26,186 nucleotides of DNA from RGIG1668 sp045124495 (GCA_045124495.1 JBGVLX010000090.1:1-26186), one strand, 5' to 3'; positions 14,749 to 23,142 are shown, counted from the stretch's first letter. Translations and numbers: made by a program. Notes: generated by a model from the letters alone, not told the origin.

Positions 14749-15603
14749 ATGAAACAAATTGATTTACACCTTCATTCAAATGCTTCCGATGGAACCTATA
14801 GCCCGACTGAAGTCATTCTTGCAGCCAAAGAAGCCGGCCTTAGCGCCATCGCCCTGACAGATCATGATACTGTTGCAGGTATCAAAGAAGCAAAAAAAGC
14901 CGCCGAAATTCATAACCTTGAACTTATCGTAGGTTCCGAATTTTCCTGCCACTATCAAAATACTGAAATTCATATTCTTGGATATTTTCTAGATGAAACC
15001 AACGAAGAACTATTAACTAATTTTCATATGCTGGTAGAAAATCGTAAGAAGCGAAATCTTTCTATGATAGAAAAATTTAATCATGCAGGAATTCCAATTA
15101 CTTTAGAAATGCTATATGCCGGGAATCCAAATACCGTAATCACCCGAGCCCATTTTGCCCGTGCATTACTTGAACTAGGAGTTGTAACTACCAAAGATCA
15201 GGCATTCCAGAAATATCTGAATTCCAATTGTCCTTTTTTCGTTCCTCGTCCTAAGCTGGAGCCAAAAGATATAATCGGTGTCATAAAAAGAGCCGGAGGA
15301 ATGGCTTTTCTTGCTCATCCTATGTTATACCACCTAGGTTATCAACAGATTTCTTCCTTGCTGGACTCTCTTATCAAATATGGCCTAGAAGGCGTAGAGG
15401 TATATCACTCTTCTAATCATGCTTTGGAAAGTTCCTATTTAAAATCCATGGCTCTTTCCAAAAAACTGTTAATCAGTGGCGGTTCTGATTTTCACGGAAG
15501 CAACAAACCTGATATTTCCATCGGAAAAGGTAGGGGAAATTTATTCGTTCCTTATGAATTGTTGCAAAACATAAAAGAAGCAAGATTGCAGGCACAGACC
15601 TAG
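14749..15603 (+). CDS. PHP-domain metal-dependent phosphatase (TrpH/RnaAM-like)
   Basis: 284 residues from the ATG at 14749 (MKQIDLHLHSNASDGTYSPT); the frame extends 15 codons upstream, but those codons carry the ribosome site and hairpin described separately. Metal-ligand motifs of the PHP superfamily are clear: HLHSNASDG (H7, H9, D14), TDHD (37-40), GSEFS (62-66, E64), H75, RAHFARAL (133-140), LAHP (188-191) and SDFHG (246-250). The short single-domain form matches the E. coli RnaAM/YciV (TrpH) group, which hydrolyses 3',5'-nucleoside bisphosphates and can trim RNA 5' ends; the substrate here is inferred from family. It is a stand-alone gene with its own promoter and terminator. Confidence 0.88.
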   Translation: MKQIDLHLHSNASDGTYSPTEVILAAKEAGLSAIALTDHDTVAGIKEAKKAAEIHNLELIVGSEFSCHYQNTEIHILGYFLDETNEELLTNFHMLVENRKKRNLSMIEKFNHAGIPITLEMLYAGNPNTVITRAHFARALLELGVVTTKDQAFQKYLNSNCPFFVPRPKLEPKDIIGVIKRAGGMAFLAHPMLYHLGYQQISSLLDSLIKYGLEGVEVYHSSNHALESSYLKSMALSKKLLISGGSDFHGSNKPDISIGKGRGNLFVPYELLQNIKEARLQAQT

Positions 15604-15613
15604 AAAATCATCA

Positions 15614-15653
15614 AAAAAAGAATGTCATCAAAAATATGAAGACATTCTTTTTT
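15614..15653. terminator. Bidirectional terminator between the PHP gene and yajC
   Basis: A 13-bp stem (15614-15626 with 15641-15653) consisting of A6 plus GAATGTC and its complement, 14-base loop. T runs on either strand make it work for both converging genes. Confidence 0.88.
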
Positions 15654-15715
15654 ATTTTCATTCATTTCCGTTCCTTGCGTTATCTTACCACTGTATAAGG
15701 AACTGAAACTGTTTT

Positions 15716-16081
15716 TTATTTGCTTTTTTCTTTGCTTTCTTCCTTTGGTTCATTTACCTTTTCTACTTCTGCAATAGCAGCCATCTGCATTGGAATACGG
15801 CAGTTTTTATTGTTACCAAATTCAACAATTACCATGCTGTTTTCTGGCTCTACTACAATTACAGTACCATAAAATCCGGAAGTGGTTACAATACTATCCC
15901 CCGGTTGGATACTTGCCTGTAATGCCATCATTGCTTTTTGTTGTTTCTTCTGTGGACGGATAAACATAAAGTAAAGTAAAACACCCCAGAATACAACCAA
16001 TCCAATTAAAGTAATCCAGTCACCAGGACCTGCTGTAGCGGCTCCTGTTGTAGCAGTTTCTGTCAAAATCATGTTTGTCAT
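15716..16081 (-). CDS. yajC: Sec translocon accessory protein YajC
   Basis: 121 residues. A short N-terminal part (T/A/G-rich) is followed by one membrane helix (about 22-41, ITLIGLVVFWGVLLYFMFI) and the typical RPQKKQQKAM motif (42-51). A cytoplasmic domain with IQPGDSIVTTSGFYGTVIVV and a charged tail completes it. YajC joins SecDF in the protein export complex. GAGGA lies 7 bases before the ATG. It follows tgt by 63 bases, the classic tgt-yajC order; no secD/secF is present in the window. Confidence 0.96.
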   Translation of the reverse strand: MTNMILTETATTGAATAGPGDWITLIGLVVFWGVLLYFMFIRPQKKQQKAMMALQASIQPGDSIVTTSGFYGTVIVVEPENSMVIVEFGNNKNCRIPMQMAAIAEVEKVNEPKEESKEKSK

Positions 16082-16144
16082 TTCATTTCCTCATCTTTCT
16101 TTTTTCTTTCTTTCATCATTCACGAATCAAATTCGCCAATGAGC

Positions 16145-17278
16145 TTAGTTATTTCCACTTTCAAAGCCTTCTAATTTAGACTTTTTATAGCTTTGATATC
16201 TTTGTTCTTCAATGGCAAGACGAATTTCTTCCATCATGGTATTGTAAAAATACAAATTATGCAAAACACATAAACGCATTCCCAACATTTCCTTTGCCTT
16301 TAATAAATGTCGGATATACGCCCTGCTGTGGTTCCTGCATGCCGGACATCCACATCCTTCTTCAATAGGACGATCATCGGTTTCGTATTTGGCATTGAAT
16401 AAATTCAACTTACCTTGATTCGTATAAACATGTCCGTGCCTTCCATTTCGGCTAGGATATACACAGTCGAAAAAGTCTACGCCACGGTCTACCGCCTCTA
16501 ATATATTCGCCGGCGTTCCTACTCCCATCAAATAAGTCGGTTTATTTTCCGGCAGATACGGTACCGTTTCTTCAATGATATGATACATCTCCTCATGGGA
16601 CTCCCCTACTGCCAGCCCACCTAAGGCATAACCCTCTAAATCCATTTCAGAAATCCTTTTTGCATGCTCAATCCGGATATCCTCAAACACGCCACCTTGA
16701 TTAATACCAAATAACCATTGGTTCTTGTTTATGGTTTCTTCCAAGGAATTCAGCCTATCCATTTCTTTTTTACAACGCTCAAGCCATCTGACCGTTCGGG
16801 CAACCGAATCTTCCATATACTCTCTGGTACAAGGATGAGGTGCACATTCATCAAAGGCCATGGCAATGGTGGATGCCAGATTGGACTGTATCTGCATACT
16901 TTCTTCCGGACCCATAAAAATCTTTCTTCCGTCAACATGAGATTGAAAATATACGCCTTCTTCCTTTATCTTGCGTAATCCTGCCAAAGAAAATACCTGA
17001 AATCCACCGGAATCGGTTAAAATCGGTTTGTCCCAATTCATAAATTTATGAAGACCACCCATTTTCTTGACAATTTCATCTCCAGGTCTTACATGCAAAT
17101 GGTAGGTATTCGATAATTCTACCTGTGTCTTAATTTCCTTTAAATCAATGGCAGATACTGCACCTTTTATGGCTGCTGCAGTTCCTACATTCATAAATAC
17201 CGGAGTCTGTATCACTCCGTGAACCGTAGTCACTTCCGCTCTCTTGGCTCTGCCGTCCTTTTTTATTATCTTATACAT
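16145..17278 (-). CDS. tgt: Queuine/preQ1 tRNA-guanine transglycosylase
   Basis: Tgt swaps guanine 34 for preQ1 in tRNAs with GUN anticodons, the first tRNA-bound step to queuosine. Start chosen at ATG 17278 (MYKIIKKDGRAKRAEVTTVH), where AGGAG lies 4 bases upstream; the frame extends 9 codons further without a good site. In 377 residues: TDSGGFQVFS (88-97, D89 general base), GGLAVGES (220-227), DFFDCVYPSRNGRHG (268-282, D271 nucleophile) and the zinc site C309, C311, C314 with H340. Length is normal. It is cotranscribed with yajC; queH of the same pathway is 1.4 kb upstream. Confidence 0.97.
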   Translation of the reverse strand: MYKIIKKDGRAKRAEVTTVHGVIQTPVFMNVGTAAAIKGAVSAIDLKEIKTQVELSNTYHLHVRPGDEIVKKMGGLHKFMNWDKPILTDSGGFQVFSLAGLRKIKEEGVYFQSHVDGRKIFMGPEESMQIQSNLASTIAMAFDECAPHPCTREYMEDSVARTVRWLERCKKEMDRLNSLEETINKNQWLFGINQGGVFEDIRIEHAKRISEMDLEGYALGGLAVGESHEEMYHIIEETVPYLPENKPTYLMGVGTPANILEAVDRGVDFFDCVYPSRNGRHGHVYTNQGKLNLFNAKYETDDRPIEEGCGCPACRNHSRAYIRHLLKAKEMLGMRLCVLHNLYFYNTMMEEIRLAIEEQRYQSYKKSKLEGFESGNN

Positions 17279-17291
17279 ATGTCTCCTAACA

Positions 17292-17315
17292 TCAAAAAGT
17301 CCCATGTGCTCTCAT
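17292..17315 (-). CDS. Seven-codon leader ORF before tgt
   Basis: ATG AGA GCA CAT GGG ACT TTT TGA (MRAHGTF) begins 7 bases after a strong AAGGAG, and ends next to the tgt ribosome site. Its own AAGGAG is partly in a 7-bp hairpin (CCTTGTA/TACAAGG, 17324-17348). It may couple translation into tgt or be fortuitous. Confidence 0.35.
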   Translation of the reverse strand: MRAHGTF

Positions 17316-17386
17316 TATAAACTCCTTGTAACTTGCTTAAATACAAGGGTTTACAATCTATCATTTCACTGTTACATAACTTTTTC

Positions 17387-17415
17387 ATTTTATCAGATTT
17401 CGAAAATAATAACAA
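17387..17415 (-). promoter_or_regulatory. Sigma-A promoter of tgt-yajC
   Basis: Minus strand TTGTTA (17415-17410), 17-base spacer ending in TGA (extended -10), TAAAAT (17392-17387). It lies between aroC and tgt and gives a leader of about 100 nt. Confidence 0.7.
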
Positions 17416-17491
17416 GAGTATTCCAAAGAATTAATAAAAATTTCACAAACTCATTACCATCCACACAGAAACAGTATCTAAGGAACTATTT

Positions 17492-18598
17492 TCAGAAATC
17501 CTCTCCATAAAACTTCTTAATTCGATCCATTCTTGCAGTCATATTCATGAGCAACAGATCCAAAACCGTAATCGCTGTCATCATTTCTACTACTACCACC
17601 GCCCTTGGAACCACCACCGGATCATGCCTTCCCTTAATGGCAATTTTTATGTTCTCATTTTGCTTGTTTACTGTACTTTGCTCTTTATAAATAGATGGTG
17701 TCCCCTTAAATGCTGCACGGATTATAATATCAGAACCATCGCTCATTCCACCTAAAATGCCTCCGGAATGATTGGTACACTTTTGAATTCTTCCATCTTT
17801 ATATTCAAAATTATCATTATTTTGAGAGCCAAACATTTTCGCCGCCTGAAATCCTGCTCCGATTTCAACTCCCTTCACAGCTCCAATGGAAACAATAGCC
17901 TTTGCAAGATTTGCATCCAATTTTTCAAATACAGTTTCTCCCAGACCAGTCGGTGCCCCCTGAACCACACATTCCACTACACCACCGACTGAATCCAGTT
18001 CTCGCTTCCGATTCGCTATGTATTCTTCTGCTTCTTTCGCTGCGATTTTATCTGGCATAAATATTGGATTTTGCATACATTCTTCTAAATCAAAACGGTC
18101 ATAATCCATCTCAACTTCACCGATGGATTTTGTATAAGCAAATACCTTGATTCCCATTTCTTCTAATATCTTCGCTGCAATAGCTCCGGCTGCAACTCTT
18201 CCTATGGTTTCTCTTCCTGAAGAGCGACCGCCTCCCCGATAATCACGAAATCCATACTTTTCATCAAAAGTATAATCCGCATGCCCCGGGCGATAACAAT
18301 TTGCAATTTCGCTATAGTCCCCGGAACGCTGTGATTTATTAAATACAACCATGGAAATTGGAGTACCTGTAGTTTTTCCTTCAAAAACACCGGATAATAT
18401 TTCCACCTTATCATCTTCCTGTCTGGAAGTAGTCATGGTTGATTGACCTGGTTTTCTTCTGTCCAGGTACTTTTGAATATCTTCCTCACATAAGGAAAGC
18501 CCTGCGGGACAACCATCTACTACCACCCCTACACCTTTTCCATGAGATTCTCCCCATGTTGAAATCCGAAATATATTACCATAAATAGATCCTGCCAT
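17492..18598 (-). CDS. aroC: Chorismate synthase
   Basis: Last enzyme of the shikimate pathway, turning 5-enolpyruvylshikimate 3-phosphate into chorismate with reduced FMN. The 368 residues include GESHG (16-20), RRKPGQS (47-53), RPGHADYTFDEKYGFRDYRG (103-122), GGRSSGRET (123-131) and the C-terminal RHDPVVVPRA. AAGGAG lies 7 bases before the ATG. It follows queH by 49 bases and is probably on the same transcript. No other aro genes are nearby. No clear terminator is seen after it. Confidence 0.97.
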   Translation of the reverse strand: MAGSIYGNIFRISTWGESHGKGVGVVVDGCPAGLSLCEEDIQKYLDRRKPGQSTMTTSRQEDDKVEILSGVFEGKTTGTPISMVVFNKSQRSGDYSEIANCYRPGHADYTFDEKYGFRDYRGGGRSSGRETIGRVAAGAIAAKILEEMGIKVFAYTKSIGEVEMDYDRFDLEECMQNPIFMPDKIAAKEAEEYIANRKRELDSVGGVVECVVQGAPTGLGETVFEKLDANLAKAIVSIGAVKGVEIGAGFQAAKMFGSQNNDNFEYKDGRIQKCTNHSGGILGGMSDGSDIIIRAAFKGTPSIYKEQSTVNKQNENIKIAIKGRHDPVVVPRAVVVVEMMTAITVLDLLLMNMTARMDRIKKFYGEDF

Positions 18599-18647
18599 TT
18601 TACTACTCCTTATCTTTTCATTCGCTTCATTATAACCTAAAATTATC

Positions 18648-19334
18648 TTAATGTGAAGTAGAACCTTTCCCAGATTTTTCTGCCGATTTTTCTGCTGATT
18701 TTAAATCCTGAAATTGTTCCCGTTCCTGTTTTGAAAAAACACAGCCACAATAATCCTGACGATACAATCCATATTCTTTTGCCAATTCTGTGGAGCGGTA
18801 ATATCCTCCCTTTTTCTTGAAATCACTAAATAAATATTTCACATTATACTCTCTACTTAAAGATTCTCCGATTTCATTCAGCCATTTGGCATTTTTGTGA
18901 GGACTAATAGACAACGTGGTGGTAAAATAATCAAATCCCAACTTTTTAGCAGCCCTTGCCGTTTCTTCTAACCGAAGCTCGTAACAGGCATAACAACGTT
19001 CACTTTTTTCCCCAAGATGTTCCTTTCCCTTAACCTTTTCAAAAAATTCCATAGGTTCATAGTCACAATCTAAAAAATCAATGGGATTTGAAGCCGGAAA
19101 CCGGGTAATAAAATCCATCTGTTCCTCTTTTCTCCTCATGTATTCTGTTTCCGGTCCAATATTCGGATTATAATACAATATGGTTATCTTAAAATATTGA
19201 CTTAAGTATTCCAATACATAACTGCTGCAGGGAGCACAACAACTATGCAAAAGAAGTCTTGGAACGACCTTCTCTTCTGTCAGTCGATTAAGAATATTAT
19301 CTAAAATTATTTGATAATTTTGTGAATTTTGCAT
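18648..19334 (-). CDS. queH: Epoxyqueuosine reductase QueH
   Basis: QueH carries out the last step to queuosine, reducing epoxyqueuosine in tRNA without cobalamin, as an alternative to QueG. The start at ATG 19334 (MQNSQNYQII) has AGGAGG 9 bases upstream; upstream codons of the open frame carry the promoter. In 228 residues the signature cysteines are LLLHSCCAPCSSY (28-39; C32, C33, C36), RCYACYELRL (113-122; C114, C117) and DYCGCVFS (194-201; C196, C198), with YYNPNIGP (54-61). These bind a 4Fe-4S cluster and a further iron in the family. The tail has an SAEK duplication. It sits upstream of aroC, with tgt of the same pathway beyond. Confidence 0.95.
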   Translation of the reverse strand: MQNSQNYQIILDNILNRLTEEKVVPRLLLHSCCAPCSSYVLEYLSQYFKITILYYNPNIGPETEYMRRKEEQMDFITRFPASNPIDFLDCDYEPMEFFEKVKGKEHLGEKSERCYACYELRLEETARAAKKLGFDYFTTTLSISPHKNAKWLNEIGESLSREYNVKYLFSDFKKKGGYYRSTELAKEYGLYRQDYCGCVFSKQEREQFQDLKSAEKSAEKSGKGSTSH

Positions 19335-19365
19335 TATTTTGTGCCTCCTTTTGTTTAATCTCCAC

Positions 19366-19394
19366 AATATAAAATCCGCTTATTTCCGTTTCAA
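19366..19394 (-). promoter_or_regulatory. Sigma-A promoter of queH-aroC
   Basis: Minus strand TTGAAA (19394-19389), 17-base spacer, TATATT (19371-19366). It is divergent from the 19422 promoter. Confidence 0.65.
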
Positions 19395-19398
19395 GACT

Positions 19399-19426
19399 GT
19401 CAATTTGTATCTTTTCCCAAATTGAC
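19399..19426. promoter_or_regulatory. Inverted repeat between two divergent promoters
   Basis: GTCAATTT (19399-19406) and AAATTGAC (19419-19426) form 8-bp arms around 12 bases. The right arm overlaps the plus-strand -35 and the left arm abuts the minus-strand -35 region, so one regulator could control both. No known box is recognised. Confidence 0.35.
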
Positions 19427-19450
19427 TTTGTTACTTTCTTACAATATAAT
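19422..19450 (+). promoter_or_regulatory. Strong sigma-A promoter of the 76-residue gene
   Basis: TTGACT (19422-19427), 17-base spacer, TATAAT (19445-19450). The leader is about 60 nt. Confidence 0.85.
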
Positions 19451-19517
19451 AAAAGTAAGAAAAAAACAAGGGTATTTTGTTTATTACTATGATTCATTTG
19501 AGGAAGAAGGGATTCAT

Positions 19518-19748
19518 ATGACATTAGAACAGGCAATTAAAAAATATAAACTCGTACCTATTGATCCTGCCCTAGGAAAAGAAAAAGCTAAAATTCTTAA
19601 CGTGGATGAAGTTTTATATATTTTCGAAAGTAAAAATAAATATGCATATGTAATCCGGGATGGATATAGTATTTTGTTATATACAGATGAACGCAGTTTA
19701 TATACCAGATTATATAAAGGCATGAAAATCATCCAACTCACTACATAG
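19518..19748 (+). CDS. Small protein of unknown function, 76 residues
   Basis: Start chosen at ATG 19518 (MTLEQAIKKYKLVPIDPALG) with AGAAGGG about 8 bases upstream; the open frame reaches back to 19422 but there it covers the promoter. I do not recognise a family. There is no signal peptide or membrane helix. A helical start is followed by what looks like alternating strands (VLYIFESKNKYAYVIRDGYS, then ILLYTDERSLYTRLYKGMKI), as in a small beta-sheet protein. It is well expressed by appearance: near-consensus promoter, good ribosome site and strong terminator, all its own. It is divergent from queH and may share control through the inverted repeat between them. Confidence 0.75.
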   Translation: MTLEQAIKKYKLVPIDPALGKEKAKILNVDEVLYIFESKNKYAYVIRDGYSILLYTDERSLYTRLYKGMKIIQLTT

Positions 19749-19772
19749 TTTCTCATTTTTCATAATTATATA

Positions 19773-19806
19773 AAAGGTCGGACCTTCCATCCGACCTTTC
19801 CTTTTT
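19773..19806 (+). terminator. Terminator of the 76-residue gene
   Basis: AAAGGTCGGA (19773-19782) and TCCGACCTTT (19790-19799) form a perfect 10-bp stem with a 7-base loop, followed by CCTTTTT. Confidence 0.92.
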
Positions 19807-19892
19807 CATTTTACTTCTTCCTAAATGATGCTGAAATAAATTTTTTTCTCTAATCTTTAAAAATGCATCACACTTTCCCCTCAAACCCCATA

Positions 19893-20318
19893 TCATAGAA
19901 TTTTATACCTCGGTTTTTCTTCTTTGAATATCTTCCATCTTAACAAATCATCCACGAAAATGCACACCAAAGACAATGCCATCCAAAGAACCGAATAAAG
20001 CAGGCAGATTTGTCCCATAAACTGATATGGCATTGCAGAATAATCCCAGACATTTAATTGCAACCAGACATTTACAATTAATCCCGTAACCAGTTCTAAT
20101 CCCGTAATAATCACCATGGATAAAAACATCTGACTGATTAAAGACATTTCAAAATGAGACCATTGATTTAAGGCTCCTGACAATACAAAAGCCAATCCCC
20201 CGCAAATAATCATAGAAAAATGAGAGTATCCTCTAAATGCTATTTCTATGAAATAATAGCTAAATCCACCTATCAGAAATAAAAACATATACTTGTAAAA
20301 AGTGTAAAATACCTTCAA
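19893..20318 (-). CDS. Putative ABC-transporter-type (CmpB-like) small membrane protein
   Basis: About 141 residues with four hydrophobic segments (FYKYMFLFLIGGFSYYFIEI, HFSMIICGGLAFVLSGAL, SLISQMFLSMVIITGLELVT, and the region GQICLLYSVLWMALSLVCIF). The WDYSAMPYQFMGQICLLYS stretch and charged ending (DDLLRWKIF) fit the CmpB-like family (PF06541, DUF1113), whose function is unproven. Start is uncertain: the frame opens with a GTG at 20327 that overlaps the ribosome site GAAGGAG, so a TTG at 20318 (8 bases from that site) is preferred. No ABC ATPase lies nearby. It follows clpB by about 180 bases with no clear promoter. Confidence 0.7.
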   Translation of the reverse strand: MKVFYTFYKYMFLFLIGGFSYYFIEIAFRGYSHFSMIICGGLAFVLSGALNQWSHFEMSLISQMFLSMVIITGLELVTGLIVNVWLQLNVWDYSAMPYQFMGQICLLYSVLWMALSLVCIFVDDLLRWKIFKEEKPRYKIL

Positions 20319-20441
20319 CCTTTTCACTCCTTCTAAATCTTATCCGCACTGATTCACGACTTCCCCTGCATTACCATATTTCACTGATTAAAATCGTAAA
20401 TCATTTTGGTTTGTTCTTAGTATCTTACACTTTTACAAATA

Positions 20442-20511
20442 TATTCTTATTTTTTCCTTGCTAAATTCTATTCTTTTTCCCTGCTAAATTCTATTCTTAT
20501 TTTTTTCTTGC
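20442..20511 (-). repeat. Short tandem duplication at the clpB stop
   Basis: The last codons and stop of clpB (minus strand GCAAGAAAAAAATAAGAATA, 20511-20492) recur with one change at 20461-20442, and in shortened form at 20484-20469. The 23-base units 20455-20477 and 20478-20500 match at 21 of 23 positions. The copy still reads GCA AGG AAA AAA TAA. Confidence 0.75.
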
Positions 20512-23079
20512 CACAAGCTGATTTTCTTCCAACGCGATTTCAATGATACTTCCCATGGAAATTTCATCAGATAAAATTAGCCGTGCTACCAGAGTTTCCA
20601 CATATTTTTGCAGATATCTCTTTAATGGTCTTGCGCCATAAACCGGGTCGTAACCTTGTTCCACGATGTAATCCTTTGCCTCTTTGGTTAATTCCACCTT
20701 TAATTCCTTATCCATTAACCGCTGATTCATCTGTTCCATCAAAAGGTCTATGATGCCGGTGATATTGTCTTTGGTTAAAGGCTTAAATAGAATGGTTTCA
20801 TCCAAACGATTCAAAAATTCAGGGCGGAAATGAAGTTTTAATTCTTCCATTACCATATTTTGAGCCTCGTTTTTTATTTCTCCATTTTCATCGATACCTT
20901 CTAACAAATAGGAAGATCCTATATTGGAAGTCATAATCAATATGGTATTCTTAAAGTCCACAGTTTTTCCCTTAGAATCCGTAATACGACCATCATCTAA
21001 CACCTGAAGAAGTACATTAAATACATCCTTATGCGCCTTTTCAATTTCATCAAATAAGATAACAGAATATGGCTTTCTTCGCACTGCTTCTGTAAGCTGT
21101 CCTCCTTCTTCGTAACCTACATATCCCGGAGGCGCTCCAATGAGACGTGCCACGGAATGTTTCTCCATATATTCGGACATATCAATACGAACCATATTAT
21201 TCTCGTCATCAAAGAGACTCTGTGCCAACGCTTTTGCAAGTTCTGTTTTACCAACACCGGTAGGTCCTAAGAATAAGAAAGAACCGATTGGCTTCGTAGG
21301 GTCTTTGATTCCTGCTTTAGAACGAATAATGGCTTCTGTTACTTTTAACACGCCTTCATCCTGCCCCATGACCCGTTTATGAAGTTCCTTATCCAGATTC
21401 AAGGTCTTATTTCTTTCTGATTCTGTTAATTTTGATACCGGAATACCGGTCCATCTGGATACAATTTTTGAAATTTCTTCTTCGGTAACTTTTTCGTGAA
21501 TCAGAGAATAATTCTGACTTTTTATCTTTTCTTCCTCTTCACTTAATTTTTTCTTTAAATCCGGAAGTGTTCCATATTGTAACTGGGCCGCTTTCTCTAA
21601 ATCATAATTACGCTGGGCAATGGCAATTTCACTGTTGATTTTTTCGATTTCTTCTTTGATTTTCTGAACTTTTTCCACGGAAGCCTTTTCATTGTCCCAT
21701 TTTGCCTTCATATTCGAGAATTCTTCTCTCATGGAAGCAAGTTCTTTCTCTAATTCCTCATATCGCTCCTTGCTTAAATGGTCCGTTTCTTTTCTTAAAG
21801 CAGCCTCTTCAATTTCTAACTGCATGATTTTTCTTTGAATATCATCAATTTCTGTAGGCATGGAATTTAACTCTGTCTTAATCATGGCACAAGCTTCATC
21901 CACCAGGTCAATAGCCTTATCTGGAAGGAAACGGTCTGAAATATACCGATTCGAAAGCACTGCTGCATGAATCAAAGCATTGTCTAATATCTTAACCCCG
22001 TGATATACCTCATAACGATCTTTCAATCCCCTAAGAATCGTAATGGTATCTTCCACTGTAGGTTCTTCTACCAACACCGGTTGAAATCTTCGTTCCAATG
22101 CTGCATCCTTTTCAATATACATCCGGTACTCATCCAATGTCGTAGCCCCAATACAATGCAATTCCCCTCTTGCAAGCATTGGTTTTAACATATTTCCTGC
22201 ATCCATGGCACCGTCTGTTTTCCCTGCACCCACTATAGTATGAAGCTCGTCAATAAATAAAATGATTTCCCCATCACTTTTCTTTACTTCTTCTAACACA
22301 GCCTTTAGACGTTCTTCAAATTCACCCCTGTATTTTGCTCCTGCTACCAAGGCTCCCATATCCAGAGCAAAAATTCTCTTATCCTTTAATCCTTCCGGTA
22401 CATCTCCCCTTACGATTCTTTGTGCCAATCCTTCTACCACTGCAGTTTTACCAACCCCCGGCTCCCCGATTAATACCGGATTATTCTTGGTTTTTCTGGA
22501 TAGAATACGGATGGTATTTCGAATCTCGCTGTCCCTTCCAATGACAGGGTCTAATTTTTGTTCTTTCGCTCTTTCCACCAAATCATAACCATATTTATTT
22601 AAAGTATCATAGGTGGCTTCCGGATTATCCGAAACTACAGTTTGATTTCCCCTTACAGTAGCCAGACTTTCCAAAAATCTTTCCCTGGTGATTCCAAAGG
22701 CATTTAAGATTTCCTTTACTTCTTTCTTTGCTTCTTTTAACAATGCCAAAAACAAATGTTCCACAGACACATACTGATCTTTCATGTTCTTGGCTTCATC
22801 TTCCGCAAAAATCAATACTTTGTTTAAATCATTGCTGATATAAATCTGTCCTCCGGAAACTTTGGATTTCTTTTCAATGGCACCGATAATCTGGGCTTCT
22901 AATACCTTGACCTCGATTCCCATTTTCACCAATAACTTTTCTATCAGACTGTCCTCAATTCTAAGAAGGCTGAGAAAAAAATGTTCCTGGTCAATTTCCT
23001 GGTTTCCATATTCATAAGCAATTTTCTCGCAGCTTTGTACTGCTTCCATGGATTTTTGGGTAAACTTATTAATATTCAT
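20497..23079 (-). CDS. clpB: ClpB disaggregase (Hsp100 AAA+ chaperone)
   Basis: ClpB pulls proteins out of aggregates together with DnaK. Start chosen at ATG 23079 (MNINKFTQKSMEAVQSCEKI), AGGAGG 9 bases upstream, giving the family-typical 860 residues; 30 further upstream codons lie across the promoter and CIRCE site. Domains: Clp-N repeats (1-145), first AAA+ module (about 160-400; Walker A GEPGVGKT 205-212, Walker B IILFIDELH 272-280), the long coiled-coil M domain (about 400-525) that distinguishes ClpB from ClpA/ClpC, and the second AAA+ module (about 560-760; Walker A GPTGVGKT 605-612). No ClpP-binding loop was recognised. It is under HrcA control by CIRCE and stands alone. Confidence 0.97.
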   Translation of the reverse strand: MNINKFTQKSMEAVQSCEKIAYEYGNQEIDQEHFFLSLLRIEDSLIEKLLVKMGIEVKVLEAQIIGAIEKKSKVSGGQIYISNDLNKVLIFAEDEAKNMKDQYVSVEHLFLALLKEAKKEVKEILNAFGITRERFLESLATVRGNQTVVSDNPEATYDTLNKYGYDLVERAKEQKLDPVIGRDSEIRNTIRILSRKTKNNPVLIGEPGVGKTAVVEGLAQRIVRGDVPEGLKDKRIFALDMGALVAGAKYRGEFEERLKAVLEEVKKSDGEIILFIDELHTIVGAGKTDGAMDAGNMLKPMLARGELHCIGATTLDEYRMYIEKDAALERRFQPVLVEEPTVEDTITILRGLKDRYEVYHGVKILDNALIHAAVLSNRYISDRFLPDKAIDLVDEACAMIKTELNSMPTEIDDIQRKIMQLEIEEAALRKETDHLSKERYEELEKELASMREEFSNMKAKWDNEKASVEKVQKIKEEIEKINSEIAIAQRNYDLEKAAQLQYGTLPDLKKKLSEEEEKIKSQNYSLIHEKVTEEEISKIVSRWTGIPVSKLTESERNKTLNLDKELHKRVMGQDEGVLKVTEAIIRSKAGIKDPTKPIGSFLFLGPTGVGKTELAKALAQSLFDDENNMVRIDMSEYMEKHSVARLIGAPPGYVGYEEGGQLTEAVRRKPYSVILFDEIEKAHKDVFNVLLQVLDDGRITDSKGKTVDFKNTILIMTSNIGSSYLLEGIDENGEIKNEAQNMVMEELKLHFRPEFLNRLDETILFKPLTKDNITGIIDLLMEQMNQRLMDKELKVELTKEAKDYIVEQGYDPVYGARPLKRYLQKYVETLVARLILSDEISMGSIIEIALEENQLVARKK

Positions 23080-23113
23080 ATCCTTTTCCCTCCTGTTGAT
23101 TTGTTCTAGAAAC

Positions 23114-23142
23114 AATATAGCACCAATTGTTAGCACTGTCAA
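23114..23142 (-). promoter_or_regulatory. Sigma-A promoter of clpB
   Basis: Minus strand TTGACA (23142-23137), 17-base spacer, TATATT (23119-23114). The -35 and half the spacer are inside the CIRCE operator. Confidence 0.88.
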
